From an uncultured Eubacteriales bacterium (lineage in GTDB: Bacteria; Bacillota; Clostridia; Christensenellales; DTU072), in the NCBI GenBank assembly GCA_902766325.1, contig CACXDF010000080.1:1-6264 (forward strand): DNA of 6,264 nucleotides, in the 5' to 3' direction. Below the pieces are notes generated by a model that saw only the letters and a list, made by a program, of their open reading frames with translations, was not told the DNA's origin and did no database searches. Positions 1-6,229 of this stretch are shown here, one piece after another (the first letter of the stretch is position 1; each line of letters begins with the position of its first letter). The position numbers were made by a program, and so were the translations under genes.

Positions 1-1826
1 CGCATGACCTTGATCGGACAGGGGCTACCCGCCATGATGCCGGTACGCATATGGCTGAAATCCGTCTTCTCGAAGTCGGGATGGTTGAGCATAGTGATGA
101 ACATGGTGGGCACGCCGTGGAAGCAGGTGATCTTCTCTTTATTGATACAAGCGAGGCCCTTACGCGGAGAAAACGCGGTAATGGGCGACATGGTGACGCC
201 GTGCGTGACGCTCGCGGTCATGGCAAGGACCATACCGAAGCAGTGGAACATGGGCACCTGGATCATCATGCGATCGGCGGTGGAAAGGTCCATACAGTCG
301 CCGATGGCCTTACCGTTGTTGACCACGTTATAATGCGTGAGCATAACGCCCTTAGGGAATCCGGTGGTACCGGACGTGTATTGCATATTGCAGACGTCGT
401 TCTTTTGGATCTTGCGGCGACGCTCTTCCACTTCGGAAGCAGGCACGTTTTCGGCGAGAGCCCAAGCCTCGTTCCAACTCCAGCAACCGGCCGATTCGCC
501 GTCGTAGAGGACGACGTTCTTTAAGTAAGGGAGTTTTTGCGCGCTGAGCTTACCCTTTTCGGAAGTGGCAAGTTCGGGGCAAAGTTCGTTGATGATGGCA
601 AGATAGTCGATATCCTTAAAACCCGAGATCATAACGAGGGTGTGGGTATCGGACTGACGAAGCAGGTATTCTATCTCGTGGATCTTGTAAGCCGTATTGA
701 CGGTAACGAGGACGGCGCCGATCTTGGTGGTCGCCCAGAAAGTGATATACCATGCGGGTACGTTAGTCGCCCAGATTGCTACGTGATCTCCGCGCTTGAC
801 GCCCATAGCGATAAGAGCGCGCGCAAACCTGTCCACGTCATCTCTGAACTGCGGATAGGTACGGGTGTAATCGAGTTCGGTAAAGCGGAAAGCATACTGC
901 TCCGGGAACTCCTCGCAGATCCTGTCCAAAACGTCCGGGAAGGTCTCGTCAATAAGCGTTTCTTTCGGCCAAACGTACTTTCCGGTACCCGTTTTGTTGC
1001 TTTGGAGCGCCCGACCGCGCTTTTTATATTGCGCCATGTAGTTAGCAAACTGCGGCACGACGATACCGGCGTCGCAAAGTTCGTTAGACCAACGTTTAAC
1101 CCATTCGAGGGAGATATAACCGTCGTAACCGATCTTTTTCAACTCGGCAAAGACCTCTTTCAGGGGCATGGTACCCTCGCCCATCAGAACGTAACGTAAA
1201 GAACCGTTTTCGTCGATCACACTGTCCTTGATATGAACGTACTTAACGTAAGAACCGAGGTTCTCGGCGGTAGTTGCCGGGGTTTCGCCCATGTATCTGT
1301 ACGGGTGATGCACGTCCCACAAAGCGGCGACGGCGGGGCTGCCGACGGCGTCGAGCAACTTACGAAGGCGCAGAGTGTCGGCATAAACGCCGTTACTCTC
1401 CACGACCAACGTCACGTTGTTTTCTTCGGCGAAAGGCGCCAACTTTTTCAAAACGGAAACGACGTATCCATCGTCCACTTCTCCCGTCGGTTGCGGTTCG
1501 AGATCGCCCAGGATACGGACGAACGGCGTAGAAAAACGAGCGGCCAAAAGAATATATTCTTTCAGTTCTTTAATGTTCTTCTCTTCGTTTTCTTTGTTTT
1601 TCAGCGGACAGCCGGAACTGAAGCAAGACACTTCCAGATTCAGTTCTTTCAGCTTCAGAAAAGTGGCGTCGACGGCTTTGCCTTCAAAAGGCGCTGCGTG
1701 AATGGCGGACAGCTCTTTTCCCAGTCCTCTGACTTCAATGCCGTCGAGTCCGAAATCCTTCGCCATGGAATAGATCTCGGTCCAACTGAAATCGGGACAA
1801 GCGAGCGTGGAAAAACTGAGTTTCAT
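1..1826 (-). CDS. Fusion protein: sugar-phosphate isomerase/epimerase-like TIM barrel + AMP-forming acyl-CoA synthetase (C-terminus outside window)
   Basis: An uninterrupted minus-strand frame starts at ATG 1826-1824 and runs off the left edge, giving 608 residues. An AAGGAG site (1840-1835) lies 8 bases before the start. Residues 1-260 look like an AP-endonuclease-2/xylose-isomerase-like TIM barrel (IolE/tagatose-epimerase type). The four expected metal ligands are visible: E143 (VVES), D171 (WDVHHP), H198 (YVHIKD) and E241 (SLEW). After a basic linker (about 262-288), residues 290-608 match an acyl-CoA synthetase adenylation domain. It has the ATP-binding motif YTSGTTGFPKG at 483-493, PMFH at 525-528 and RTGIMAGSPCP from 594. 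By family knowledge the second half activates a carboxylic acid to acyl-AMP and then acyl-CoA; the substrate cannot be read. The C-terminal adenylation subdomain should lie beyond the edge, so the full protein is probably about 830-850 residues. No signal peptide is seen, so it should be cytoplasmic. The fold calls are strong; the joint function is unknown. Confidence 0.9.
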   Translation of the reverse strand, partial: MKLSFSTLACPDFSWTEIYSMAKDFGLDGIEVRGLGKELSAIHAAPFEGKAVDATFLKLKELNLEVSCFSSGCPLKNKENEEKNIKELKEYILLAARFSTPFVRILGDLEPQPTGEVDDGYVVSVLKKLAPFAEENNVTLVVESNGVYADTLRLRKLLDAVGSPAVAALWDVHHPYRYMGETPATTAENLGSYVKYVHIKDSVIDENGSLRYVLMGEGTMPLKEVFAELKKIGYDGYISLEWVKRWSNELCDAGIVVPQFANYMAQYKKRGRALQSNKTGTGKYVWPKETLIDETFPDVLDRICEEFPEQYAFRFTELDYTRTYPQFRDDVDRFARALIAMGVKRGDHVAIWATNVPAWYITFWATTKIGAVLVTVNTAYKIHEIEYLLRQSDTHTLVMISGFKDIDYLAIINELCPELATSEKGKLSAQKLPYLKNVVLYDGESAGCWSWNEAWALAENVPASEVEERRRKIQKNDVCNMQYTSGTTGFPKGVMLTHYNVVNNGKAIGDCMDLSTADRMMIQVPMFHCFGMVLAMTASVTHGVTMSPITAFSPRKGLACINKEKITCFHGVPTMFITMLNHPDFEKTDFSHMRTGIMAGSPCPIKVM

Positions 1827-1834
1827 AAAAATGG

Positions 1835-1840
1835 CTCCTT
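1835..1840 (-). promoter_or_regulatory. Ribosome binding site of the fusion gene
   Basis: The minus strand reads AAGGAG followed by 8 bases and then ATG at 1826. This supports 1826 as the start. The protein begins MKLSFSTLACPDF, a normal first beta strand for this TIM-barrel family. Confidence 0.8.
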
Positions 1841-1849
1841 AGTATTTAT

Positions 1850-1868
1850 AAGTGGTATGTTAACACTT
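1850..1868. repeat. Imperfect inverted repeat over the fusion-gene promoter
   Basis: AAGTG (1850-1854) and CACTT (1864-1868) are inverted arms. Inside them, after one mismatch pair, TA (1856-1857) pairs with TA (1861-1862). The element is a 19-base imperfect palindrome centred on 1859. It covers the candidate -10 box of the leftward promoter, so it could be an operator. It is short enough to be chance in AT-rich DNA. Confidence 0.3.
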
Positions 1869-1885
1869 TAAAAAAACCTTTGCAA
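1857..1885 (-). promoter_or_regulatory. Candidate weak promoter of the fusion gene
   Basis: On the minus strand, TTGCAA (1885-1880) and TAACAT (1862-1857) are separated by exactly 17 bases. Each matches the sigma-A consensus at 4 of 6 positions. A- and T-tracts at 1871-1917 overlap and lie upstream of the -35 box and might act as an UP element. Transcription would start near 1850, leaving a leader of about 25 bases. The match is modest and other AT-rich choices exist in this gap. Confidence 0.3.
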
Positions 1886-1927
1886 GCAAAAAAAATATAC
1901 TTATTTGATTTTTTTCAGTTTTGCCCC

Positions 1928-1957
1928 TCGTCTTGCTCCTAAGACGATATTTTCGTC
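1928..1957. repeat. Overlapping short inverted repeats in the divergent control region
   Basis: TCGTCTT (1928-1934) and AAGACGA (1941-1947) are perfect 7-base inverted arms with a 6-base gap. The second arm also pairs in part with TCGTC (1953-1957) across a 5-base gap. The cluster lies upstream of both candidate promoters, so it is unlikely to be transcribed from either and is not a terminator for them. It could be an activator or repressor site between the divergent genes, or chance. Confidence 0.25.
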
Positions 1958-1976
1958 GTATGAGACCCCCTTTATA

Positions 1977-2005
1977 TTGACAAAATACCGCCCGTATTGT
2001 ATTAT
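1977..2005 (+). promoter_or_regulatory. Sigma-A promoter of the beta-galactosidase gene
   Basis: A perfect -35 box TTGACA (1977-1982) is followed by a 17-base spacer and the -10 box TATTAT (2000-2005, 5 of 6 consensus). Transcription would begin near 2012, giving a leader of about 20 bases that carries little beyond the ribosome binding site. A TATAAT at 2005-2010 also exists, but its 22-base spacing from the -35 box is too long. The -10 box lies inside a perfect palindrome, which suggests repression at this promoter. Confidence 0.75.
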
Positions 2006-2015
2006 ATAATACAAT
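1996..2015. promoter_or_regulatory. Perfect 20-bp palindrome, likely operator of lacZ
   Basis: ATTGTATTAT is followed directly by its exact reverse complement, ATAATACAAT, with no gap or mismatch. The palindrome overlaps the -10 box and the expected transcription start. That is the classic place for a repressor to block RNA polymerase. The GT...AC half-site style resembles sites bound by GntR-family (HutC/YtrA-like) regulators; this comparison is from memory and is inference. No regulator gene is present in the window. Confidence 0.6.
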
Positions 2016-2019
2016 CCAC

Positions 2020-2025
2020 AGGAGG
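2020..2025 (+). promoter_or_regulatory. Ribosome binding site of lacZ
   Basis: A perfect AGGAGG lies 6 bases before ATG 2032. It fixes the start of the beta-galactosidase and indicates efficient translation. Confidence 0.85.
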
Positions 2026-2031
2026 ATTTTC

Positions 2032-5000
2032 ATGCTGTATCGATTAAAAACCGGAAACTTTTCCAACGTAAACGCCTACGCCGTCAATAAACTTTTTCCT
2101 CGTTCCTATTTTATCCCCTTTTCCGATCGGGAAAAGGCAAAAACGGTCGCCTTGGAAGAAGAGCGCTATTCGTCCGACGCCGTACGCTGTTTATCGGGAG
2201 AATGGGATTTTCTGTTTATCGAAAATCCGACCGACCTTGCCGATCCTTTCGATACCGACGCTGTGATGTTCGACCGGGTGCAAGTCCCCTCTTGTTGGCA
2301 ATTCACCGGCTACGCGAAGCCCTTTTACCTCAACGCGAGATACCCTTTTAAGGCCGACCCGCCGCGCATTCCGACCGTCAAGGCGGAACCTTATCACCTC
2401 GGCGTCAAGCTTATCAATCCCGTCGACGCGTATAACAATATCGGCGTTTATCGCCGCTTTATCGATATCCCCGACGACGACAAAACGAGAAAACTGGCTT
2501 TCCTCGGCGTTTGCTCCTGCGTGGACGTCTTTATCAACGGCAGATTCGTCGGTTACAGCGAAGGTTCGCATAATACGGCCGAATTCAACGTCGACGAATT
2601 TTTAACGCCCGGAAAAAACGAGCTCGTCTGCGTGGTAAGACGATGGTGTAACGGTACCTATCTCGAATGCCAGGATATGTTCCGTAACAACGGCATTTTC
2701 CGCGACGTTCTTTTATACGAAACGCCGAAAGAAAACATATACGACTACGAGATCGTGACGGAAAAGACGGAAAAAGGATATAACCTGACCGTAAAAGTCA
2801 CCGTAGAAAACCCAAGCGGCGGCACGGTATCCGTCGAACTCGATTGCGAAGGAAAGACCTATACGCAGTCCAGCACGTCGTCGGAAACGACCTCTTTCTT
2901 TTTCGCCGACCTCCCCGTACGAGAATGGTCGGCGGAGAGCCCCGTGCTCTATCCCCTGCTTTTCGGACTGAACGGTCAGTACTTCCGTACGGAGATCGGT
3001 TTTAAGACGATCTTTATCCGCGACGCGGTATATTATTTCAACGACAAGCCGATCAAACTCCTCGGCGTCAATCACCATGATACTTCGCCTACGGCGGGCT
3101 ACGTGATGACGGTCAAAGAGTTGGAAAAAGACGTTCGTCTGATGAAGCAATTCAACGTCAACTGCGTACGCACCTCGCACTACCCGCCCGATCCCGTCTT
3201 TTTACGGTTTTGCGACCGCTACGGTCTGTACGTCGTCGACGAAGCGGATATCGAAACGCACGGTATGGATAACAACCCCTGGGGCATCAACGGCATCAGT
3301 AACAATCTCTTTTATAAAGATCTGTATTGGGATCGCGTGCAAAGAATGTACTTCCGCGATCGTAACCACCCCAGTATCTGTATGTGGTCGCTCGGTAACG
3401 AGTCCGGAGGTTTCAAATGCCAGGACTACTGCTATCACAATATCAAAAAGCACACTTCCATCCCCATCCATTACGAAGGAGTCATCCGTACGCGCAGAAA
3501 GGCATACGATATCCGTAGCGAAATGTATACTCCCATTTCTTTTATGCGGAGACGGCATCGCAGAGCGCTCGCTCTACGCAACAGATGTTATAAACCTTAT
3601 TTTCTGTGCGAATACGCGCACGCTATGGGCGTCGGCCCCGGCAGTCTGAACGACTATTATAACCTGTTCATGTTGAGTAATCATTACCTGGGCGGTTGCA
3701 TATGGGAATGGGCCGATCACGCCGTACTCCATAAAGACGGTTCTTACACCTACGGCGGTGACCACGGAGAATACGTTCACGACGGAAATTTCTGTGTGGA
3801 CGGACTTTTCTACCCGGACAGAAGACCGTCCCGAAGCGCCTTTGAGATGAAAAACGTCTATCGTCCCATCCGCGCGAAGTTTTCCGGAAAAGAATTGCAC
3901 TTGACCAACACGCGATTCTTTACCGATTCTTCCGACATACTCATTAAAGTTTTGGTACGCGCGGACGAAAAAATCGTTTCCGAGACCACCAAAACGATCA
4001 TTATAGAACCCCAAAAGTCTTTTTCTTATACGCCCGTGTTGCCGGTTTCCGACAATATCGACATCGTGATCTATTATATTGACAAAGAAACGCGGGAGGA
4101 GATCGCCTTCGAAAATATCATCGTAAAAGAGGATCTCGATAAGTCCCCCGCCACCAAAAGAAAGCTGAAAGAGCTGCTTACCGTATCCAAAAAGTCTTAC
4201 GACGTCGAAGTAAAGGGCGACGATATCGAGATCACCGATAAGGACAAGACTTTCCGCTACGTTTTCAATAAGAAATCCTGCACCTTCACCGTCATCGAGA
4301 CGGGCGGCGTCAATCTCGTCAACAGTTCCCCGACTAACCGTCACGGCGTGGTAGGAAGCTATACCGAGATGTTCCGCGCGCCCTTTGACAACGACAGATA
4401 TCCGCAAATCATGTGGAAGACGCAAGGTATGGACTCCTATTCCATCAAGCCGAAGTTCGTACGCGTCGAAAAGAAGTTCAACGCTTTCGTTATATACGCT
4501 TCTTTCCGCTTCAAATCCAATCGTATCCTTGCGACGGAGACCGACCGTATTTCCGTCTTCCCCAACGGGACCATCCTGTACGACGTATTCTTTACACCCT
4601 GGTTCGTACCCTTCCTTGCGCGCATCGGAAAGACCTTCGAGTGGAATAAGGATCTGACGCGCTCGACCTGGTTCGGTCGCGGCCCGGGCGAAAGTTATCC
4701 GGACTTCAAAGCCGGCACGAAATTGGGGTCGTATTCAATCGATATTTCCGAAGAAGAACCTTATATTTACCCGCAACACAACGGCACGATGGGCGGCGTG
4801 CGTCACGCGTCCGTGACCGATGAAGACGGCGGCAAAGGTATTACTTTCAAAGCCTATAAACACCCGTTCTATTGGACGGCGAAGCACTATACGGAAAGAG
4901 AACTCGACAAGTGGACGCATCGGGAAGAAATGAGCGATCTGCCCGCCACCTTTACGACCGTGGACGGCTTTTTCCGCGGCGTGGGAAGCGCAAGTTGCGG

Positions 5001-5163
5001 CCCCCTGCCCCTCTTTATTTATACCCTGAGCGGCGTACCCTTCCGTCAGTACCACTACCGGTTTTCGCTCAATCCTTTTAACGACGAAGAGCCTGCCGAC
5101 GCGCTCGATCCGGAACAGGAACGCGAACTGCAAGAGTTCTTGAGCGAAGAAGAAAAAGAATAG
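2032..5163 (+). CDS. lacZ: Beta-galactosidase, glycoside hydrolase family 2 (LacZ type)
   Basis: This 1043-residue enzyme is close in length to E. coli LacZ. It should hydrolyse terminal beta-galactosides (lactose or similar) in the cytoplasm with retention of configuration; no signal peptide is seen. Domains in order: sugar-binding jelly roll (about 40-225), Ig-like (230-325), catalytic TIM barrel (326-620), second Ig-like/DUF4981 (about 605-700) and the Bgal_small domain (about 722-1020), with an acidic tail. The acid/base is E457 in WSLGNESG and the nucleophile is E527 in LCEYAHAMG. Also visible are N101 (LNARYP), H383 (SHYPP), E408 and H410 (DEADIETHG), WEWADH (558-563) and NFCVDG (586-591). 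By alignment with E. coli from memory, N207 replaces Asp201 and D590 replaces Asn597; both may be normal in this subgroup. Residues 506-519 are abnormally arginine-rich and may reflect a compensated double frameshift. The exact natural substrate is uncertain. Confidence 0.95.
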   Translation: MLYRLKTGNFSNVNAYAVNKLFPRSYFIPFSDREKAKTVALEEERYSSDAVRCLSGEWDFLFIENPTDLADPFDTDAVMFDRVQVPSCWQFTGYAKPFYLNARYPFKADPPRIPTVKAEPYHLGVKLINPVDAYNNIGVYRRFIDIPDDDKTRKLAFLGVCSCVDVFINGRFVGYSEGSHNTAEFNVDEFLTPGKNELVCVVRRWCNGTYLECQDMFRNNGIFRDVLLYETPKENIYDYEIVTEKTEKGYNLTVKVTVENPSGGTVSVELDCEGKTYTQSSTSSETTSFFFADLPVREWSAESPVLYPLLFGLNGQYFRTEIGFKTIFIRDAVYYFNDKPIKLLGVNHHDTSPTAGYVMTVKELEKDVRLMKQFNVNCVRTSHYPPDPVFLRFCDRYGLYVVDEADIETHGMDNNPWGINGISNNLFYKDLYWDRVQRMYFRDRNHPSICMWSLGNESGGFKCQDYCYHNIKKHTSIPIHYEGVIRTRRKAYDIRSEMYTPISFMRRRHRRALALRNRCYKPYFLCEYAHAMGVGPGSLNDYYNLFMLSNHYLGGCIWEWADHAVLHKDGSYTYGGDHGEYVHDGNFCVDGLFYPDRRPSRSAFEMKNVYRPIRAKFSGKELHLTNTRFFTDSSDILIKVLVRADEKIVSETTKTIIIEPQKSFSYTPVLPVSDNIDIVIYYIDKETREEIAFENIIVKEDLDKSPATKRKLKELLTVSKKSYDVEVKGDDIEITDKDKTFRYVFNKKSCTFTVIETGGVNLVNSSPTNRHGVVGSYTEMFRAPFDNDRYPQIMWKTQGMDSYSIKPKFVRVEKKFNAFVIYASFRFKSNRILATETDRISVFPNGTILYDVFFTPWFVPFLARIGKTFEWNKDLTRSTWFGRGPGESYPDFKAGTKLGSYSIDISEEEPYIYPQHNGTMGGVRHASVTDEDGGKGITFKAYKHPFYWTAKHYTERELDKWTHREEMSDLPATFTTVDGFFRGVGSASCGPLPLFIYTLSGVPFRQYHYRFSLNPFNDEEPADALDPEQERELQEFLSEEEKE
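3547..3588 (+). other. Possible compensated double frameshift inside lacZ
   Basis: In the lacZ frame these 14 codons read RRRHRRALALRNRC: seven arginines and a histidine, with the less usual codons CGG, AGA and CTA. One base over (from 3548) the same DNA reads GDGIAERSLYATD. That looks more protein-like and supplies a G-x-G that I recall at this place in clostridial relatives. Entering that frame after M505 requires one extra base near 3547. Returning to YKPYFLCEY at 3589 requires one missing base near 3587. The two shifts cancel, so the gene stays open. It may be sequencing error, real mutation or genuine sequence. Confidence 0.45.
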
Positions 5164-5187
5164 ACCCCTCGGCGAGAATACCCGCTA

Positions 5188-5216
5188 TTGACAAGCGAAG
5201 CGGAAACGCTTATAAT
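5188..5216 (+). promoter_or_regulatory. Perfect-consensus sigma-A promoter of the acyltransferase-like gene
   Basis: TTGACA (5188-5193), a 17-base spacer and TATAAT (5211-5216) match the housekeeping consensus at all 12 positions with ideal spacing. Transcription should start near 5223, giving a leader of about 26 bases. The downstream gene can therefore be transcribed independently of lacZ. No terminator hairpin is seen after the lacZ stop, so read-through may add to it. Confidence 0.85.
5198..5211. repeat. Short inverted repeat in the promoter spacer
   Basis: AAGCG (5198-5202), GAAA, CGCTT (5207-5211) forms a 5-base inverted repeat. The left arm is directly repeated just upstream (AAGCG at 5193-5197). 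It fills the spacer between -35 and -10 and touches the first base of the -10 box. It could be a repressor site; in RNA it would form a GNRA-capped hairpin, but it lies upstream of the expected start. Chance is possible. Confidence 0.3.
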
Positions 5217-5238
5217 GCAATTATAAAAATACGAAATC

Positions 5239-5242
5239 GGAG
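5239..5242 (+). promoter_or_regulatory. Ribosome binding site of the acyltransferase-like gene
   Basis: GGAG lies 6 bases before ATG 5249. It supports this start, which gives the lysine-rich N-terminus MAKKKKELRP. Confidence 0.7.
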
Positions 5243-5248
5243 CAAAAT

Positions 5249-6229
5249 ATGGCTAAAAAGAAAAAAGAACTGAGACCCCTGTCCGTAGACATCGAAACGA
5301 TCAGAAAGCAGATCGTCGCTTTTTGCGAAGAACGCGCCTATCCTAACAATGCGGAATCATCTTTGTTTCAGACGATCGAAGCGTTACGCGCCGACGAGAT
5401 CAACTGCCACCGTTTTCTTTGTCCCGTGGACGACTACTATAACGACAGACCGGTCGACTTCCGCAAGGCCACGGCTCGCAGCGTTTACTTCTCCATGACC
5501 AACTCGGTCGCCAAAAAACTGGAGATCAGTAATATCCCGCTCATTGCCACCTTCTACTACAGTCTGCTCCCCAAATTGAAAGAAAAATACGAAAAAGCCG
5601 GCTACTCGGACGAACTCTTTTACGACACGGTAGACTATCTTCGTACCAAAATGTACAACGGCTATCGCGTATTCGGCACCTGGGGCATCTTCGAAGAGCC
5701 CGACTTTGCCAAGATCTTTACGTTAGAACAATTCGGTTTCGGTCGTATCTCTTTTGCCGTCGGCAAGAGTCCCGTTACGGCGGAAATAAACGGTAATAAG
5801 ATCGAGCGCGGACATAAAGTCGTATTCTGCTACTTCCCCACCGTCGACAGACCCACGCCGGAAGAATGCAAAGAGTCCTTCAAAAAAGCATACGAGTTCT
5901 TCCGCAAAGACCTGGGCGATAAGATCTGCTTTGTGTGCGAATCGTGGATGCTCTACCCCGTACACAGAGATTTTATTCCCGAAACGGACGTCGACGATCA
6001 GCCTGTCCTGACCGTTATGAATTGCTTCCGTCTCGTCAGCCAAAAGGCTCTCCGTAACAACCCCGACTACTGGTATATCTTTAACCGTCTCTACAAAAAA
6101 GACGACAAAGAAGATCTTTTTATCAACACTCCTTTGGAAATCGGGTATGCCGAACACATCAAAAAAGGCGGCTCGATGGGTCGCGGAACGGGTATCTTCT
6201 TCTACGACGGAAAAGATTTTACTTTGTAA
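5249..6229 (+). CDS. Putative acyltransferase-like protein of the NAT_N/GNAT_C type
   Basis: A complete 326-residue protein with no signal peptide or membrane segment. It resembles, from memory of the family, the two-domain proteins annotated as acyltransferase domain-containing (N-terminal NAT_N/DUF5596 helical part, C-terminal GNAT_C part). Residues 15-145 form the mostly helical N-terminal part. The segment WGIFEEPDFAKIF then GRISF (145-169) leads into the C-terminal domain. There, FPTVDRPTPEEC (196-207) sits where relatives carry an H-I-P...G-L-T-x-E-x-C segment. CESWMLYPVHRDFIP (230-244) matches the family's C-x-SWLL-x-P...LP signature. The end (from TPLEIGY, 294) resembles the usual closing helix and G-x-G-I-F strand. 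The acyl donor and acceptor are unknown and activity is unproven. It lies 85 bases after lacZ with its own strong promoter. Confidence 0.7.
   Translation: MAKKKKELRPLSVDIETIRKQIVAFCEERAYPNNAESSLFQTIEALRADEINCHRFLCPVDDYYNDRPVDFRKATARSVYFSMTNSVAKKLEISNIPLIATFYYSLLPKLKEKYEKAGYSDELFYDTVDYLRTKMYNGYRVFGTWGIFEEPDFAKIFTLEQFGFGRISFAVGKSPVTAEINGNKIERGHKVVFCYFPTVDRPTPEECKESFKKAYEFFRKDLGDKICFVCESWMLYPVHRDFIPETDVDDQPVLTVMNCFRLVSQKALRNNPDYWYIFNRLYKKDDKEDLFINTPLEIGYAEHIKKGGSMGRGTGIFFYDGKDFTL

Noticed and set aside
51..1199. Long plus-strand open frames (51-524 and 537-1199)
   Set aside because: They lie antisense to the fusion gene, whose minus-strand frame gives clear acyl-CoA synthetase and TIM-barrel motifs. 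The plus-strand translations look like no protein family and lack ribosome binding sites.
1233..1871. Plus-strand 212-residue open frame
   Set aside because: It is antisense to the metal-binding half of the TIM barrel and ends in the leader of the fusion gene. It is a shadow of codon bias in the real gene.
2005..2010. TATAAT as the lacZ -10 box
   Set aside because: It sits 22 bases from the perfect -35 box. TATTAT at 2000-2005 has the preferred 17-base spacing.
1860..2066. Minus-strand 68-residue open frame across the divergent control region
   Set aside because: It covers both promoters and the start of lacZ, has a low-complexity lysine/phenylalanine-rich translation and has no convincing ribosome binding site.
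3574..4425. Minus-strand 283-residue open frame
   Set aside because: It is antisense to LacZ codons with normal family motifs, and its translation shows no recognisable domain. It is a shadow.
5164..5187. Possible lacZ terminator just after the stop codon
   Set aside because: Only weak, short complementarity is present and no U-tract follows, so no intrinsic terminator can be supported.
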